This document shows, one piece after another, positions 1 to 7,543 of a stretch of 44,288 bases of DNA (position 1 is the first letter of the stretch; every line of letters begins with the position of its first letter). Both the position numbers and the translations under genes were made by a program. This DNA comes from Solobacterium sp. (GTDB lineage Bacteria; Bacillota_I; Bacilli_A; Erysipelotrichales; Erysipelotrichaceae): contig JAFRJJ010000034.1 of the NCBI GenBank assembly GCA_017432325.1, positions 1 to 44,288 on the forward strand, written 5' to 3'. The notes beneath the pieces are model-generated. The model saw only the letters and a list, made by a program, of their open reading frames with translations. It made no database searches and was not told where the DNA came from.

Positions 1-114
1 GATTGCCATCACAAGGAATTACTCCGTTATACGGATATTGTATGTATATCTCTTCATCCAACATAACCAAATTATAAAAGAAGCAGACACTTTCGTATCT
101 GCTCACTCTGATTT

Positions 115-138
115 GGTCACCGCAGGTGGCCTTTTTTT
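115..138 (+). terminator. Intrinsic terminator of an upstream plus-strand unit
   Basis: GGTCACC and GGTGGCC form a 7-bp stem with one G-U pair and a 3-nt loop, followed by seven T. It would end a transcript entering from before the window. In bases 1-114 I see only short open frames and cannot name the gene whose end they may contain. Confidence 0.7.
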
Positions 139-161
139 ATGTGTGACAGGTCAGGCACATG

Positions 162-184
162 AAAAAAGGGAGCTGCGCGCTCCC
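162..184 (-). terminator. Intrinsic terminator of the MATE gene
   Basis: On the minus strand GGGAGC and GCTCCC form a perfect 6-bp stem with a 5-nt loop, followed by six T. It lies just past the stop codon of the minus-strand MATE transporter. Confidence 0.8.
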
Positions 185-191
185 GGTTTGA

Positions 192-1547
192 TTATAAGTG
201 AAGTTTGACCCATTCGCCTTTGCGGAATCTTGCGCCAAGCATCAGGAATCTGGACAGCTGGTCTGACAGGATACCGAGCCAGATACCGTGCAGACCGAAG
301 CCGAGCAGACCGGCCAGGATGAAGGTAACAAGTGTTCTGATCAGGGTAACGCTGATCAGTGAAGCGAACAGTGTAAACCTGACATCTCCCGCGCCTCTCA
401 GACAGCCGCCGTAAACGACCTGAGAGATCTGCACGAGAACCGTAATCATAATATAACGGCTGATCAGGACACCCATCTCAATGGTCTCCGGATCACTGAA
501 GTAGAGCGAGAAGAGGAATCTGCCGCCGACGAAGAATATGATCGCAAGCACAAAAGAGATAAACAGACCGATCTCCTGACAGATCTTGCCGTATGCCAGT
601 GCTTTTTCCTTGGCGTTTGCGCCAAGGGAACGTCCGGTCAGTGCTACGGCAGCTACCTGCATGCCGTCTCCGAAGGCAAATCCAAGGCTCAGGAAGTTCA
701 TGCCGACCTGATGAGCGGCGAACGGATTCGTTCCGAGCTTTGCGGCGATGACAGCTGTTGTAACAAAGCCGACACGCATTGCCATGTTTTCAATGAAGAA
801 GTTGACACCCAGACGGATCAGGGAAACAAATGTACGCCAGGTAGGCCTGATCTTCTTCTCGATCATATAGGGGATGCTGACAAAACTGTTTCTGGAGAAC
901 AGTGAACGCACACTCATGATCATTGCCGCGACAGTACCGAGAACTGTTGCAACAGCAGCACCGAGGATGCCCCATTTCGGGAAACCGAAGTGACCGCCGA
1001 TCAGGAGGTAATTGAATATAACGTTGATAATGCTTGAAACAACATTGGTCGTCATCGCAATCTTGGTATTGCCCGATCCGCGCTGCGCGGAGTTGATCGC
1101 CAGGGATACGACGTTGAAGAACATACCGCCCATGATGATGCGGAAATACAGCACCGCCGGATCATGTGTATCCGGGTTGGAGCCGCAGAGTGTGATGATC
1201 TGACCGGCAAAGAAGACACAGATCAATGTGACGATCAGGCACATGATCAGTGTATAGGTCAGCGATGTCAGAAGAACTTCATTGGCATTATCCTGACGTT
1301 CTTCACCTTTTCTTCTCGCGACCAGTGCTGATACAGCAATGTTCATTGACAGGAAGAAAGACAATCCGATGAATTTAGGCTGAGTGGTAAGACCGACTGC
1401 CGCAACAGATGCTGCACCGAGTGTAGATACCATCAGGGTATCGATCATGCCTGCCAGGGAAACGAAAAAACTTTCCAGTACTGCAGGCCAGGCCATGCGT
1501 ATCGCTTCACTGCGCAGTGCTCTTTTGTCAAAATTTTTCTCAGACAT
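192..1547 (-). CDS. MATE family multidrug/toxin efflux transporter
   Basis: This 451-residue integral membrane protein has the length and twelve-helix pattern of the MATE family, which exports cationic drugs or metabolites in exchange for Na+ or H+. The N-terminal half has the typical opening (AWPAVLESFFVSLAGMIDTL) and the two halves repeat the same arrangement, with the second beginning near residue 240. The ATG at 1547 has an AAGGGG ribosome site 9 nt upstream, and a TATAAT-like -10 box lies further upstream. It is divergent from the CpXC gene and ends at its own terminator. The substrate cannot be told from sequence. A second, distinct MATE gene lies at 9666. Confidence 0.92.
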   Translation of the reverse strand: MSEKNFDKRALRSEAIRMAWPAVLESFFVSLAGMIDTLMVSTLGAASVAAVGLTTQPKFIGLSFFLSMNIAVSALVARRKGEERQDNANEVLLTSLTYTLIMCLIVTLICVFFAGQIITLCGSNPDTHDPAVLYFRIIMGGMFFNVVSLAINSAQRGSGNTKIAMTTNVVSSIINVIFNYLLIGGHFGFPKWGILGAAVATVLGTVAAMIMSVRSLFSRNSFVSIPYMIEKKIRPTWRTFVSLIRLGVNFFIENMAMRVGFVTTAVIAAKLGTNPFAAHQVGMNFLSLGFAFGDGMQVAAVALTGRSLGANAKEKALAYGKICQEIGLFISFVLAIIFFVGGRFLFSLYFSDPETIEMGVLISRYIMITVLVQISQVVYGGCLRGAGDVRFTLFASLISVTLIRTLVTFILAGLLGFGLHGIWLGILSDQLSRFLMLGARFRKGEWVKLHL

Positions 1548-1632
1548 TTCTGTAACCCCTTGATGTAAAGAATTATATACCTCTTTGCCTTAACATGATA
1601 GAATTTGCGTTGAATTGAAGGGGGTAACAGGA

Positions 1633-2277
1633 ATGTCGAATTCAAGAATCGTGAAATATACATGTCCTTACTGCAAAAGAGGATTCGATGTGGAAATATG
1701 GGATACAGTCACCGCTTCGTCAGATCCCGATCTGAGAGACAGATGTGTCAGCGGAGATATCTTCAGGCTCTCCTGCCCGCACTGCAAACAGGAGTTCATG
1801 GTGCAGTATCCGCTCATATACATCGATGAAGACCATAAGTTCGTTCTCTGGCTGAGCGAACAGGAAGCACCTGTTTCCCTGAAACAGACAACAAAGCCGC
1901 TGACAGAGCGCGGCTATGTGCTGAGAAGATGCGCCACGCTGAAGGAATTCTGTGAAAAGATCCAGATCCTGGAGGACGGCGTCAGTGACGTCATGGCAGA
2001 GCTCGCAAAATATGACTGCTTTATTGAATTCACGGACAATGGCAAAGGAACACCGGAAGAGATCACTGCAGTGGAATATCAGCGTACGGAAAACGGGATC
2101 ATGAAGATCACAGTACGCTGCGGGGACAAAGGAATGTCATTCCTCATTCCTCTGACAATGCTGGAAGAAGAGATCGCCCAGAATCCGGAGCTTTATGAAG
2201 TAGGCAATGACATATTCCCGCTGATCAACAGTGAATGGATCATGAGCCTGTATCAGGAAGCAGACGGAACCGCATAA
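1633..2277 (+). CDS. CpXC zinc-ribbon domain protein
   Basis: This 214-residue protein starts with a CPYC motif (about residues 10-13) and a second CPHC motif (about 53-56), enclosing the conserved VEIWDTV segment and followed by a YPLIYIDEDHKF stretch. This layout is that of the CpXC domain family (established knowledge), a zinc-ribbon domain of unknown role. The C-terminal half (from about 90) is acidic and unrecognised. The ATG at 1633 is chosen over an in-frame TTG at 1615 because GGGGG sits 8 nt ahead of it. It is convergent with the degenerate recombinase gene and shares a bidirectional terminator with it. Function unknown, probably cytoplasmic. Confidence 0.8.
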   Translation: MSNSRIVKYTCPYCKRGFDVEIWDTVTASSDPDLRDRCVSGDIFRLSCPHCKQEFMVQYPLIYIDEDHKFVLWLSEQEAPVSLKQTTKPLTERGYVLRRCATLKEFCEKIQILEDGVSDVMAELAKYDCFIEFTDNGKGTPEEITAVEYQRTENGIMKITVRCGDKGMSFLIPLTMLEEEIAQNPELYEVGNDIFPLINSEWIMSLYQEADGTA

Positions 2278-2285
2278 AAGAAGAA

Positions 2286-2313
2286 AACAGCCTGCTGGCT
2301 GTTATCTTTTTTT
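2286..2313. terminator. Bidirectional terminator between convergent genes
   Basis: AACAGCC and GGCTGTT form a 7-bp stem with a TGCT loop. ATCTTTTTTT follows on the plus strand and TTTTCTTCTTTT on the minus strand, so it can end both the CpXC gene and the recombinase-like gene, whose stop codon overlaps it. Confidence 0.8.
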
Positions 2314-3330
2314 CGGCGGGAAGAAACTGAGTGACATCAGAAATTCTTCCGGCAGCTGTTCCCGGATATGATCCATCGTCTGCTGAAGCGGGATCGGATA
2401 GCGTTCCCAGGTGCTGTAAATGTTATCCGGTGTATGATCGAGATACCATCCGTTGACAAGTCCTGTCAGAGCCAGCTGGTTGGGTGTGATGTTTTCTTCA
2501 ACACCCGCTTCCTGACATATTTCATGGATCAGGTGATGCAGAGCCCTGTATGTATACTCATGATGCCGGGAAGTCATGAAGAACTTCCTGGTATCGTCAT
2601 TGATGCCTACATCCGGCATATGCGCATACAGGATCCTGGATACACTTTCCATGAAAATGAATGTCCCTTTGTATCTCCACGTGATGCCGCGTGTTGAAGC
2701 GCGGACAAACTCAATGGGTTCACCGGAAAGATACAGCTGTGATTCTTCCGGCTTTTTGATTCCGTGCTCCAGAAATGTTCCTGCGTCGATATCCAGCGCA
2801 AGTCTTCCGTCTTCCAGTCTGTGGAAGTCACAGACACGGATATTCTGGATCTGGACCGGGGTAAGCCCGACGTATAATACCATCTCAATGATGCCTCTGT
2901 TCCTTGTTCCGATGGTCGGGAGGATACGGGTGATCTTCTGAACAGTATCCGCCTGTACGAACATATCTGTTGTATATTCCGTACGGGGGCGTTTTTCATT
3001 TTTCAGCAGACCGTTGAATGGATTGATATAGCCTTCAACTGCGCCGCTCTGTTCAATGCGCTTTGCAAGAGAACGCAGGGTGGCTTTATAACGATGGGCT
3101 GTGTTTGCGGAAAGAACACCGTTCTCGACTCTTTGGTCCAGTTCACCGAAGTATTCGACGGCTTCTTCTGTTGTCATGGTAAGGATCCGGTATTTACCGT
3201 TTCCAGCTGAGTGCATCAGATTGAGTACCTTTCGGTAATCGTTGACCGTCGAAGAAGCGGGATCAAGATCAGCAAGAATCCGCTCCCATAATTCCGCAGT
3301 AATACCTGCGGGGTTCCGGGTGATTCTCAT
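2302..3330 (-). CDS. Tyrosine-recombinase-fold protein lacking catalytic residues
   Basis: The 342-residue protein follows the two-domain plan of XerC/phage-integrase recombinases: an N-terminal helical core-binding region (about 10-115) and a C-terminal domain. The signature places are recognisable but altered. YVGLTPVQIQNIRV (153-166) matches the segment that normally reads TGLR, with Arg replaced by Thr157. ITPNQLALTG (281-290) matches the HxLRH box with His to Asn284, Arg to Ala287 and the next His to Leu. No clear nucleophilic Tyr box follows. It is intact, with a strong promoter, so it is not an obvious pseudogene; I infer a DNA-binding protein that no longer recombines. The ATG at 3330 is preferred to the longer frame because AAAGGA precedes it by 6 nt. 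Confidence 0.7.
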   Translation of the reverse strand: MRITRNPAGITAELWERILADLDPASSTVNDYRKVLNLMHSAGNGKYRILTMTTEEAVEYFGELDQRVENGVLSANTAHRYKATLRSLAKRIEQSGAVEGYINPFNGLLKNEKRPRTEYTTDMFVQADTVQKITRILPTIGTRNRGIIEMVLYVGLTPVQIQNIRVCDFHRLEDGRLALDIDAGTFLEHGIKKPEESQLYLSGEPIEFVRASTRGITWRYKGTFIFMESVSRILYAHMPDVGINDDTRKFFMTSRHHEYTYRALHHLIHEICQEAGVEENITPNQLALTGLVNGWYLDHTPDNIYSTWERYPIPLQQTMDHIREQLPEEFLMSLSFFPPKKR

Positions 3331-3356
3331 AAGTATTCCTTTCGAAAAGCGTTTAT

Positions 3357-3385
3357 ATATTAGTAGACGACACTTCTTTTGGCAA
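3357..3385 (-). promoter_or_regulatory. Sigma-A type promoter of the recombinase-like gene
   Basis: On the minus strand TTGCCA (-35) and TAATAT (-10) are separated by exactly 17 nt. The -10 box lies 26 nt upstream of the chosen ATG, which supports the short start over the longer open frame, since that frame would begin upstream of the promoter. Confidence 0.75.
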
Positions 3386-3558
3386 GAAAAATAATTCATT
3401 TTGTATCTTTTGAAATCACATAATTTAACACATTTGTTACATATTTTGACGTATGGTCAATGGTACTATACAGTTACAGACATAAAGTTGTCTGGTTGAA
3501 TAGCTGCTCCCCCTTGGCAGATATTCAATAATCTATCCCCTGATAATATGAAAAAAAG

Positions 3559-3582
3559 AAAAAGATCCGCGAGGATCTTTTT
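3559..3582. terminator. Intrinsic terminator of the DUF6485 gene
   Basis: AAAAAGATCC and GGATCTTTTT form a 10-bp stem with a 4-nt loop. On the minus strand it continues into CTTTTTTT, fitting the end of the small minus-strand gene. The A/T symmetry lets it work in both directions. Confidence 0.8.
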
Positions 3583-3603
3583 CTGTTATGTCAGGATAAG
3601 CGG

Positions 3604-3780
3604 TCAGTCGGAAACAGTTTCCTTTACGACCTTGATGCCGGCGATTTTGAAGCAGTTCGGAACATTGCCTTTTTCGTCTCTATGGAACGCTACACAGTCA
3701 CAGCATCTGCCGTGGCGCGGGCAATCTGTATTCGGACATGTGCAGGGATGATTGTTTGAACAGGGTCTTATTTCACTCAT
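3604..3780 (-). CDS. Small Cys-rich DUF6485-like protein
   Basis: This 58-residue protein has the pattern C-x5-C-x-C-x4-C-x5-CC-x2-C and a final Cys in PNCF. The order CPNTDCPRHGRCCDCVAFHR followed by a PxCF end is that of the small DUF6485 family, as I remember it. The cysteines suggest metal binding; the role is unknown. The ATG at 3780 is chosen because AAGGAG lies 8 nt upstream; an in-frame TTG at 3786 is too close to that site. It stands alone between two terminators. Confidence 0.7.
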   Translation of the reverse strand: MSEIRPCSNNHPCTCPNTDCPRHGRCCDCVAFHRDEKGNVPNCFKIAGIKVVKETVSD

Positions 3781-3885
3781 GATCAATTCTCCTTATTGCT
3801 GTAATCGTAAACGATGAACCGCCGGTTAGGAAATACAAACATGAATGAAGGTTAACAGCACAAATGAATCTTTATCAGTATTATG

Positions 3886-3913
3886 AAAAAATTGCCGGCT
3901 GTAATCAGCCGGC
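3886..3913 (-). terminator. Intrinsic terminator of the zinc-ribbon membrane protein gene
   Basis: On the minus strand GCCGGCTG and CAGCCGGC form a perfect 8-bp stem with loop ATTA, followed by AATTTTTT, directly after the stop codon at 3923. Confidence 0.85.
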
Positions 3914-3922
3914 AGTCAGTAA

Positions 3923-5866
3923 TTAATCGGTAACTTCTACAAGTTCATGTCCGGCAACAGAGAATCCCTGGTTGACTTCGAATGAAGTTGCGTACCAGTC
4001 ACCTGTCTGCGGATTGTAGCGCATGTTCGAGGCGATGACGGACTTGTTGTTGATCGGAGCGTTGTCGCTCAGACGTGTACCGTCATTTTCTGCTTCTGCC
4101 AGGATCCTTACGGTGTAGTAGCCGTTTGTATCTGCGGAAGGAGAAAGCTCATATGTTGTTCTGTCTGTAGAGAACTTGCGGTTTGTGAAGGTGTATCCGC
4201 GGTTGACTGCTACACGGTTCTGCAGGGCAGTGCGGATGCTTTCATCGATATGTTCTACAGAACTCATATCACCGTTGTTGGAACCATTCAGATAAGCCGC
4301 GTACAGCTGCTTGAAATTACGGGAGATCGCCTTGAAGTAATCAGGATCTTCTTCAACAATGACTTCAGGAGTGGGCTCCGGTGTATTCTCAGGTTCTGCG
4401 GTAGCTGTAGGCTCGGCAGGCAGTGTTTCGGCAGTCGGCTCAGGTGTGGATACCGGTTTGCCGGAACCGCCGCGGTCTTTCAGTACGAAGAACCAGATAG
4501 CTCCAACCAGCAGTGCAAGCAGGAGTAATGCCAGCAGGACGATCCAGAATTTTCCGCCTTTCTTTTCATCGTCTTCCGGAACCGGCGGCTCTGATTTCTG
4601 CAGATCATTGAGTTCGATCTCACGCTTGGCCGGTTTCTTCGGAATGTTGAGGTCAACAGTTTTTTCAGGCTCAGGAGCGGGTTCCGGTTCTGCTACAGGT
4701 TTCGGTTTCCTGACAGGCTCCGGTTCTTTTTCAACCGGCTTGAATATGACTGTCTGGCCTTCATCGACAAGTTTCTTTTCTGCTTTTTCTTCTTCCCGGA
4801 AGAGATTCGTATAGATCTCGGTCGTCTGAGGATCGACATGCGCGGGAGCTTTGCTGAGAATGAACGGTACATCCAGTTCTTCTGTATCAGCTTCTTCATC
4901 CAGAGGATTCACAAAGTCGGATCCTTCCGGCTCGTCCGGATTGAGTCCTGCCAGTCTCAGGGCAGTCTGTGTGTTTTCATCATCATTGCGTGTCTGTCTC
5001 AGGATGAACGGGACATCATAGCTGCTGTCTGCAGGTCTGCTGTCACGGGTATAGTTGCCGTCCAGCACGTCCTCTTCTTCGGTCGTGCTGTCATCTGCCA
5101 GCAATGTTTTCAGGACATTGTGCAGATCACCCAGGGCATCATATTCACTGGTTTCTTCCTTCAGGATCTCTTCGGAGGCATCTTCGATCACAGGCAGGTC
5201 TTCCATCGTGATCGTATGATCCGTTTCTCTCTGAACGAACGGGATATTGAAGCTGTCAGCTACATCTTCCTCTTCCGGTTCATCCACCGTCATACGGATC
5301 GTTTCCTCAGGAGCCTCTTCCGTCTTCTGTTCCTCAGCAGGCGCTGCCGGAGGAGCTTCCTCAACAGGCTTTTCCTCCGCAGGTACAGCCGGGATGACCG
5401 GTTCGGGAATTTCTTCCTTCGGCGCGGAAGGGTTCATCGCGGGAATGGATGAAGTGAAGAAGAGCGGGATGCTGGAAGAAGCAGCGATCTTCTCTTCGGG
5501 TTCATCATTGTCATCACCGAGGTCCAGGAATGAAAGCAGGTCATCATCAGATGATTCTTCCTGGATCAGTTCCGGCATGACCGGTTCCGCAGGTTTTTCT
5601 TCAACAGGCTTTTTGGGAACAGCCGGTGTTTCTTTCGTGAAGTTCTCGTCTTTGATCACGGGGAAGATCCCGGTGTCCACGAGCTTAGCCGTACGCATTA
5701 CAGGTACGGGAGGGATCGAGCGGTCATTGATATTAAAGATCAGTGTTTCGCCCAGTTTATCATCTTCCTGACGCTCTGTCGGTACAGGTCTTCCGCAGCG
5801 GGGGCAGAAGATCATATCAGCTTCCAGGTCGCGTCCGCAATAAATGCATTTCTTGGTTTCTGTCAT
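3923..5866 (-). CDS. Zinc-ribbon, acidic disordered, single-pass membrane protein
   Basis: The 647-residue protein has four parts. Residues 7-24 form a zinc ribbon (CIYC...CPRC). Residues 30-435 are a very acidic, Pro/Glu-rich, probably disordered stretch. Residues 440-463 are one membrane helix, then a Pro/Thr-rich spacer. Residues 505-647 form a folded domain that would lie outside if the zinc ribbon is inside. Within the acidic stretch short motifs recur: IPLFF (133), NIPFV (207), DVPFIL (284 and 332), and GETLIF (39) with GQTVIF (370). This resembles zinc-ribbon membrane proteins common in Bacillota with unknown roles; I infer an envelope-linked scaffold. A TATAAT sequence lies upstream and GGGAG precedes the ATG by about 11 nt. 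Confidence 0.8.
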   Translation of the reverse strand: MTETKKCIYCGRDLEADMIFCPRCGRPVPTERQEDDKLGETLIFNINDRSIPPVPVMRTAKLVDTGIFPVIKDENFTKETPAVPKKPVEEKPAEPVMPELIQEESSDDDLLSFLDLGDDNDEPEEKIAASSSIPLFFTSSIPAMNPSAPKEEIPEPVIPAVPAEEKPVEEAPPAAPAEEQKTEEAPEETIRMTVDEPEEEDVADSFNIPFVQRETDHTITMEDLPVIEDASEEILKEETSEYDALGDLHNVLKTLLADDSTTEEEDVLDGNYTRDSRPADSSYDVPFILRQTRNDDENTQTALRLAGLNPDEPEGSDFVNPLDEEADTEELDVPFILSKAPAHVDPQTTEIYTNLFREEEKAEKKLVDEGQTVIFKPVEKEPEPVRKPKPVAEPEPAPEPEKTVDLNIPKKPAKREIELNDLQKSEPPVPEDDEKKGGKFWIVLLALLLLALLVGAIWFFVLKDRGGSGKPVSTPEPTAETLPAEPTATAEPENTPEPTPEVIVEEDPDYFKAISRNFKQLYAAYLNGSNNGDMSSVEHIDESIRTALQNRVAVNRGYTFTNRKFSTDRTTYELSPSADTNGYYTVRILAEAENDGTRLSDNAPINNKSVIASNMRYNPQTGDWYATSFEVNQGFSVAGHELVEVTD

Positions 5867-5986
5867 ATCGTGTTAATCTCCCGGAAAAATTCTAATCCAT
5901 CTTTTATTATATCGCAAACAATGAAGATAATTCTTCAGTAAATGTTGATTGTCCATGGCAGTTATGCTTAAAAAATCCGCGAAAAC

Positions 5987-6021
5987 AAAGGCTGATCGCT
6001 ACAGCTTTTCGATCAGCCTTT
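5987..6021 (-). terminator. Terminator overlapping the phosphodiesterase stop codon
   Basis: On the minus strand AAAGGCTGATCG pairs with CGATCAGCCTTT (12 bp, 11-nt loop) and runs into GTTTTC. The 5' arm lies inside the last codons of the metallophosphoesterase gene. Confidence 0.7.
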
Positions 6022-6583
6022 CCAGGAAACTCTTCTTTTTCGGTTTTTCATCATCTGTTTTGACAGGTATGTAATCCATCCGCACAGCGTCAATTTTTTC
6101 CGGTGTCACCGTGACCAGCATATAGCTTTTGCCGGAATAATCCCGGGAATACGCAATGGATCCCGGATTCAGCATCCGTACACCGTCTTCGATAAAATCC
6201 TGGCAGATATGCATATGTCCGAAGAATACCGTATCGCATCCGTGTTCCTTCGCATGCTTTGCCATGAGGTCATAGTGGAAATATATCAGCATATCCAGAT
6301 GACCGTGGCAGACATAGATCCGGTGTCCCAGCACTTCAATGATGCGCCAGTCGGGAACGCTGTTTCCCAGGTAAAAATCATGGTTGCCCCGGATGAACAG
6401 GAAACCGTCCATATCCTTTTCTCTCAGTTCGCTGTCACCGCAGTGCACAAACAGATCCGCTTCGGGATGGTGCTCCCGTACATACCGCAGGGATGCCTTG
6501 TCCATATGACTGTCACTGCAGAGAACAATGATAAAAGGCTTATCAGTATCAGTATTGATATGGGTTTCCGGGATCTTGTTCAT
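5999..6583 (-). CDS. YfcE/MJ0936-type metallophosphoesterase
   Basis: The 194-residue protein carries the full set of calcineurin-like metal-binding motifs: SDSH (23-26), GD (49-50), GNHD (66-69), CHGH (92-95) and GHMH (122-125). Length and spacing fit the YfcE/MJ0936 family of cytoplasmic two-metal phosphodiesterases (established). The N-terminal 15 residues and a Lys-rich tail (KKKSFLERLIEKL) lie outside the domain. The physiological substrate is unknown. It is a single-gene unit with its own terminator, beside the separately transcribed isomerase gene. Confidence 0.88.
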   Translation of the reverse strand: MNKIPETHINTDTDKPFIIVLCSDSHMDKASLRYVREHHPEADLFVHCGDSELREKDMDGFLFIRGNHDFYLGNSVPDWRIIEVLGHRIYVCHGHLDMLIYFHYDLMAKHAKEHGCDTVFFGHMHICQDFIEDGVRMLNPGSIAYSRDYSGKSYMLVTVTPEKIDAVRMDYIPVKTDDEKPKKKSFLERLIEKL

Positions 6584-6654
6584 TGTTTGTCTCCGTGTTC
6601 ATTATGACATGCGCAGGGACAAAATGAAAATCGGACATGGCAGTCCGGAAAACA

Positions 6655-6690
6655 ATAAAAGCTCTCCGATCTGCATACACAGACCGGAGA
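6655..6690 (-). terminator. Terminator of the sugar-phosphate isomerase gene
   Basis: On the minus strand CTCCGGTCTG and CAGATCGGAG form a 10-bp stem with one G-U pair and a 6-nt loop, followed by AGCTTTTATTG. Confidence 0.65.
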
Positions 6691-6700
6691 ACCGGGAAAG

Positions 6701-7336
6701 TTACTTCAGTTTTCTGACAAGTTCCGCAAGCGCTTCATCTTTGCAGTCACGGAAGAAATATTCATCAAAGTGCTTTCCCGCGAATGCACTTTTGACCAGC
6801 TCCGGATCCAGATCGCAGAGGATATCTGCCAGCGGACGGAACGCTGCGGCACGGACGCCGTCAAGGATCTTCTTGTTGCGCTGTTCCGGTACGACACGTT
6901 CCTTCGGATAGCCGCCTCCGAACGGTTCGCTGAACAGTTTTTCGAAGATGTATTCCAGATTGAGTTCGCCGCCCCAGCCGAAGTTGAGCGCGAACGGGAT
7001 CGAGATCGCGTTGCCGTCGTTGATCTGGGCAAATGTATAGGCATCCAGCGGGTGCTCAACATGTCCGCAGATAACACCCGGGAAGGAATTCAGCGCAAGC
7101 ATCGCGCCTTCGCCTGTCCCGCATCCGGTCACGACAAAATCAGCGGCACCGGAATTCAGAAGCACGGCTGCCAGAATGCCGTTTGTTACATAAGTCAGCG
7201 GTGCCGGGTCATCTGCGGAGTACATGCCGTAGTTGATGACTTCATATCCTTTCGGTTCAACGACCTTACGGAGCGCTGTTTCGATCAGGCTGTTCTTTGC
7301 GGCCTGGGAATTTTCATTGATCAATGCAATTTTCAT
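6701..7336 (-). CDS. RpiB/LacA/LacB-family sugar-phosphate isomerase
   Basis: The 211-residue protein opens with MKIALINEN and has the family's active-site loop at 69-77 (VTGCGTGEG), corresponding to the GTGIGM region with the catalytic Cys at about 72, then CGHVEHP (90-96) and the IxDGNA segment. These features belong to ribose-5-phosphate isomerase B and galactose-6-phosphate isomerase subunits. It is about 50 residues longer than those, with a C-terminal extension (about 150-211), as in a less studied branch. The exact sugar phosphate cannot be assigned. AAGGAG lies 10 nt before the ATG, and a TATAAT box lies at 7364-7369. It is divergent from the VanY-type peptidase. Confidence 0.85.
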   Translation of the reverse strand: MKIALINENSQAAKNSLIETALRKVVEPKGYEVINYGMYSADDPAPLTYVTNGILAAVLLNSGAADFVVTGCGTGEGAMLALNSFPGVICGHVEHPLDAYTFAQINDGNAISIPFALNFGWGGELNLEYIFEKLFSEPFGGGYPKERVVPEQRNKKILDGVRAAAFRPLADILCDLDPELVKSAFAGKHFDEYFFRDCKDEALAELVRKLK

Positions 7337-7363
7337 GGTTTTATCTTCTCCTTCTTCATATCT

Positions 7364-7369
7364 ATTATA
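7364..7369 (-). promoter_or_regulatory. -10 box of the isomerase gene
   Basis: A perfect TATAAT on the minus strand lies 28 nt upstream of the ATG. No convincing -35 box is present at the usual distance. Confidence 0.5.
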
Positions 7370-7490
7370 AAAAAGTATTTCCCCGGAAGGAAATCTTTCA
7401 CCCCTTCACTGACAGGTTACGTGTTTGACGTGACTGAAAATGAATCTGTTTTTCTGCTTCAACTTGATGACAATCACTCAGTAAATGCTG

Positions 7491-7518
7491 TTTGTCCGGG
7501 GCGTTTGCGTTGTATAAT
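7491..7518 (+). promoter_or_regulatory. Promoter of the VanY-type peptidase gene
   Basis: TATAAT at 7513-7518 is preceded at 16 nt by TTTGTC. The ATG within the -10 region (7517) is in frame with the peptidase, but transcription would start after it, so the ATG at 7544 is the likely start. Confidence 0.5.
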
Positions 7519-7543
7519 GAAAAAAATGGGCAGGTGGCGTGAT

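Noticed and set aside
4838..5771. Plus-strand frames of up to 204 codons inside the zinc-ribbon membrane protein gene
   Set aside because: They are Ser/Gly- or Phe/Arg-rich mirror products of the acidic Pro/Glu-rich coding sequence, without ribosome sites.
6770..7516. Long open frame on the plus strand continuing in frame into the VanY-type peptidase
   Set aside because: Its first 249 codons run antisense to the isomerase gene and read as unstructured sequence. A TATAAT promoter and ribosome site place the peptidase start at 7544.
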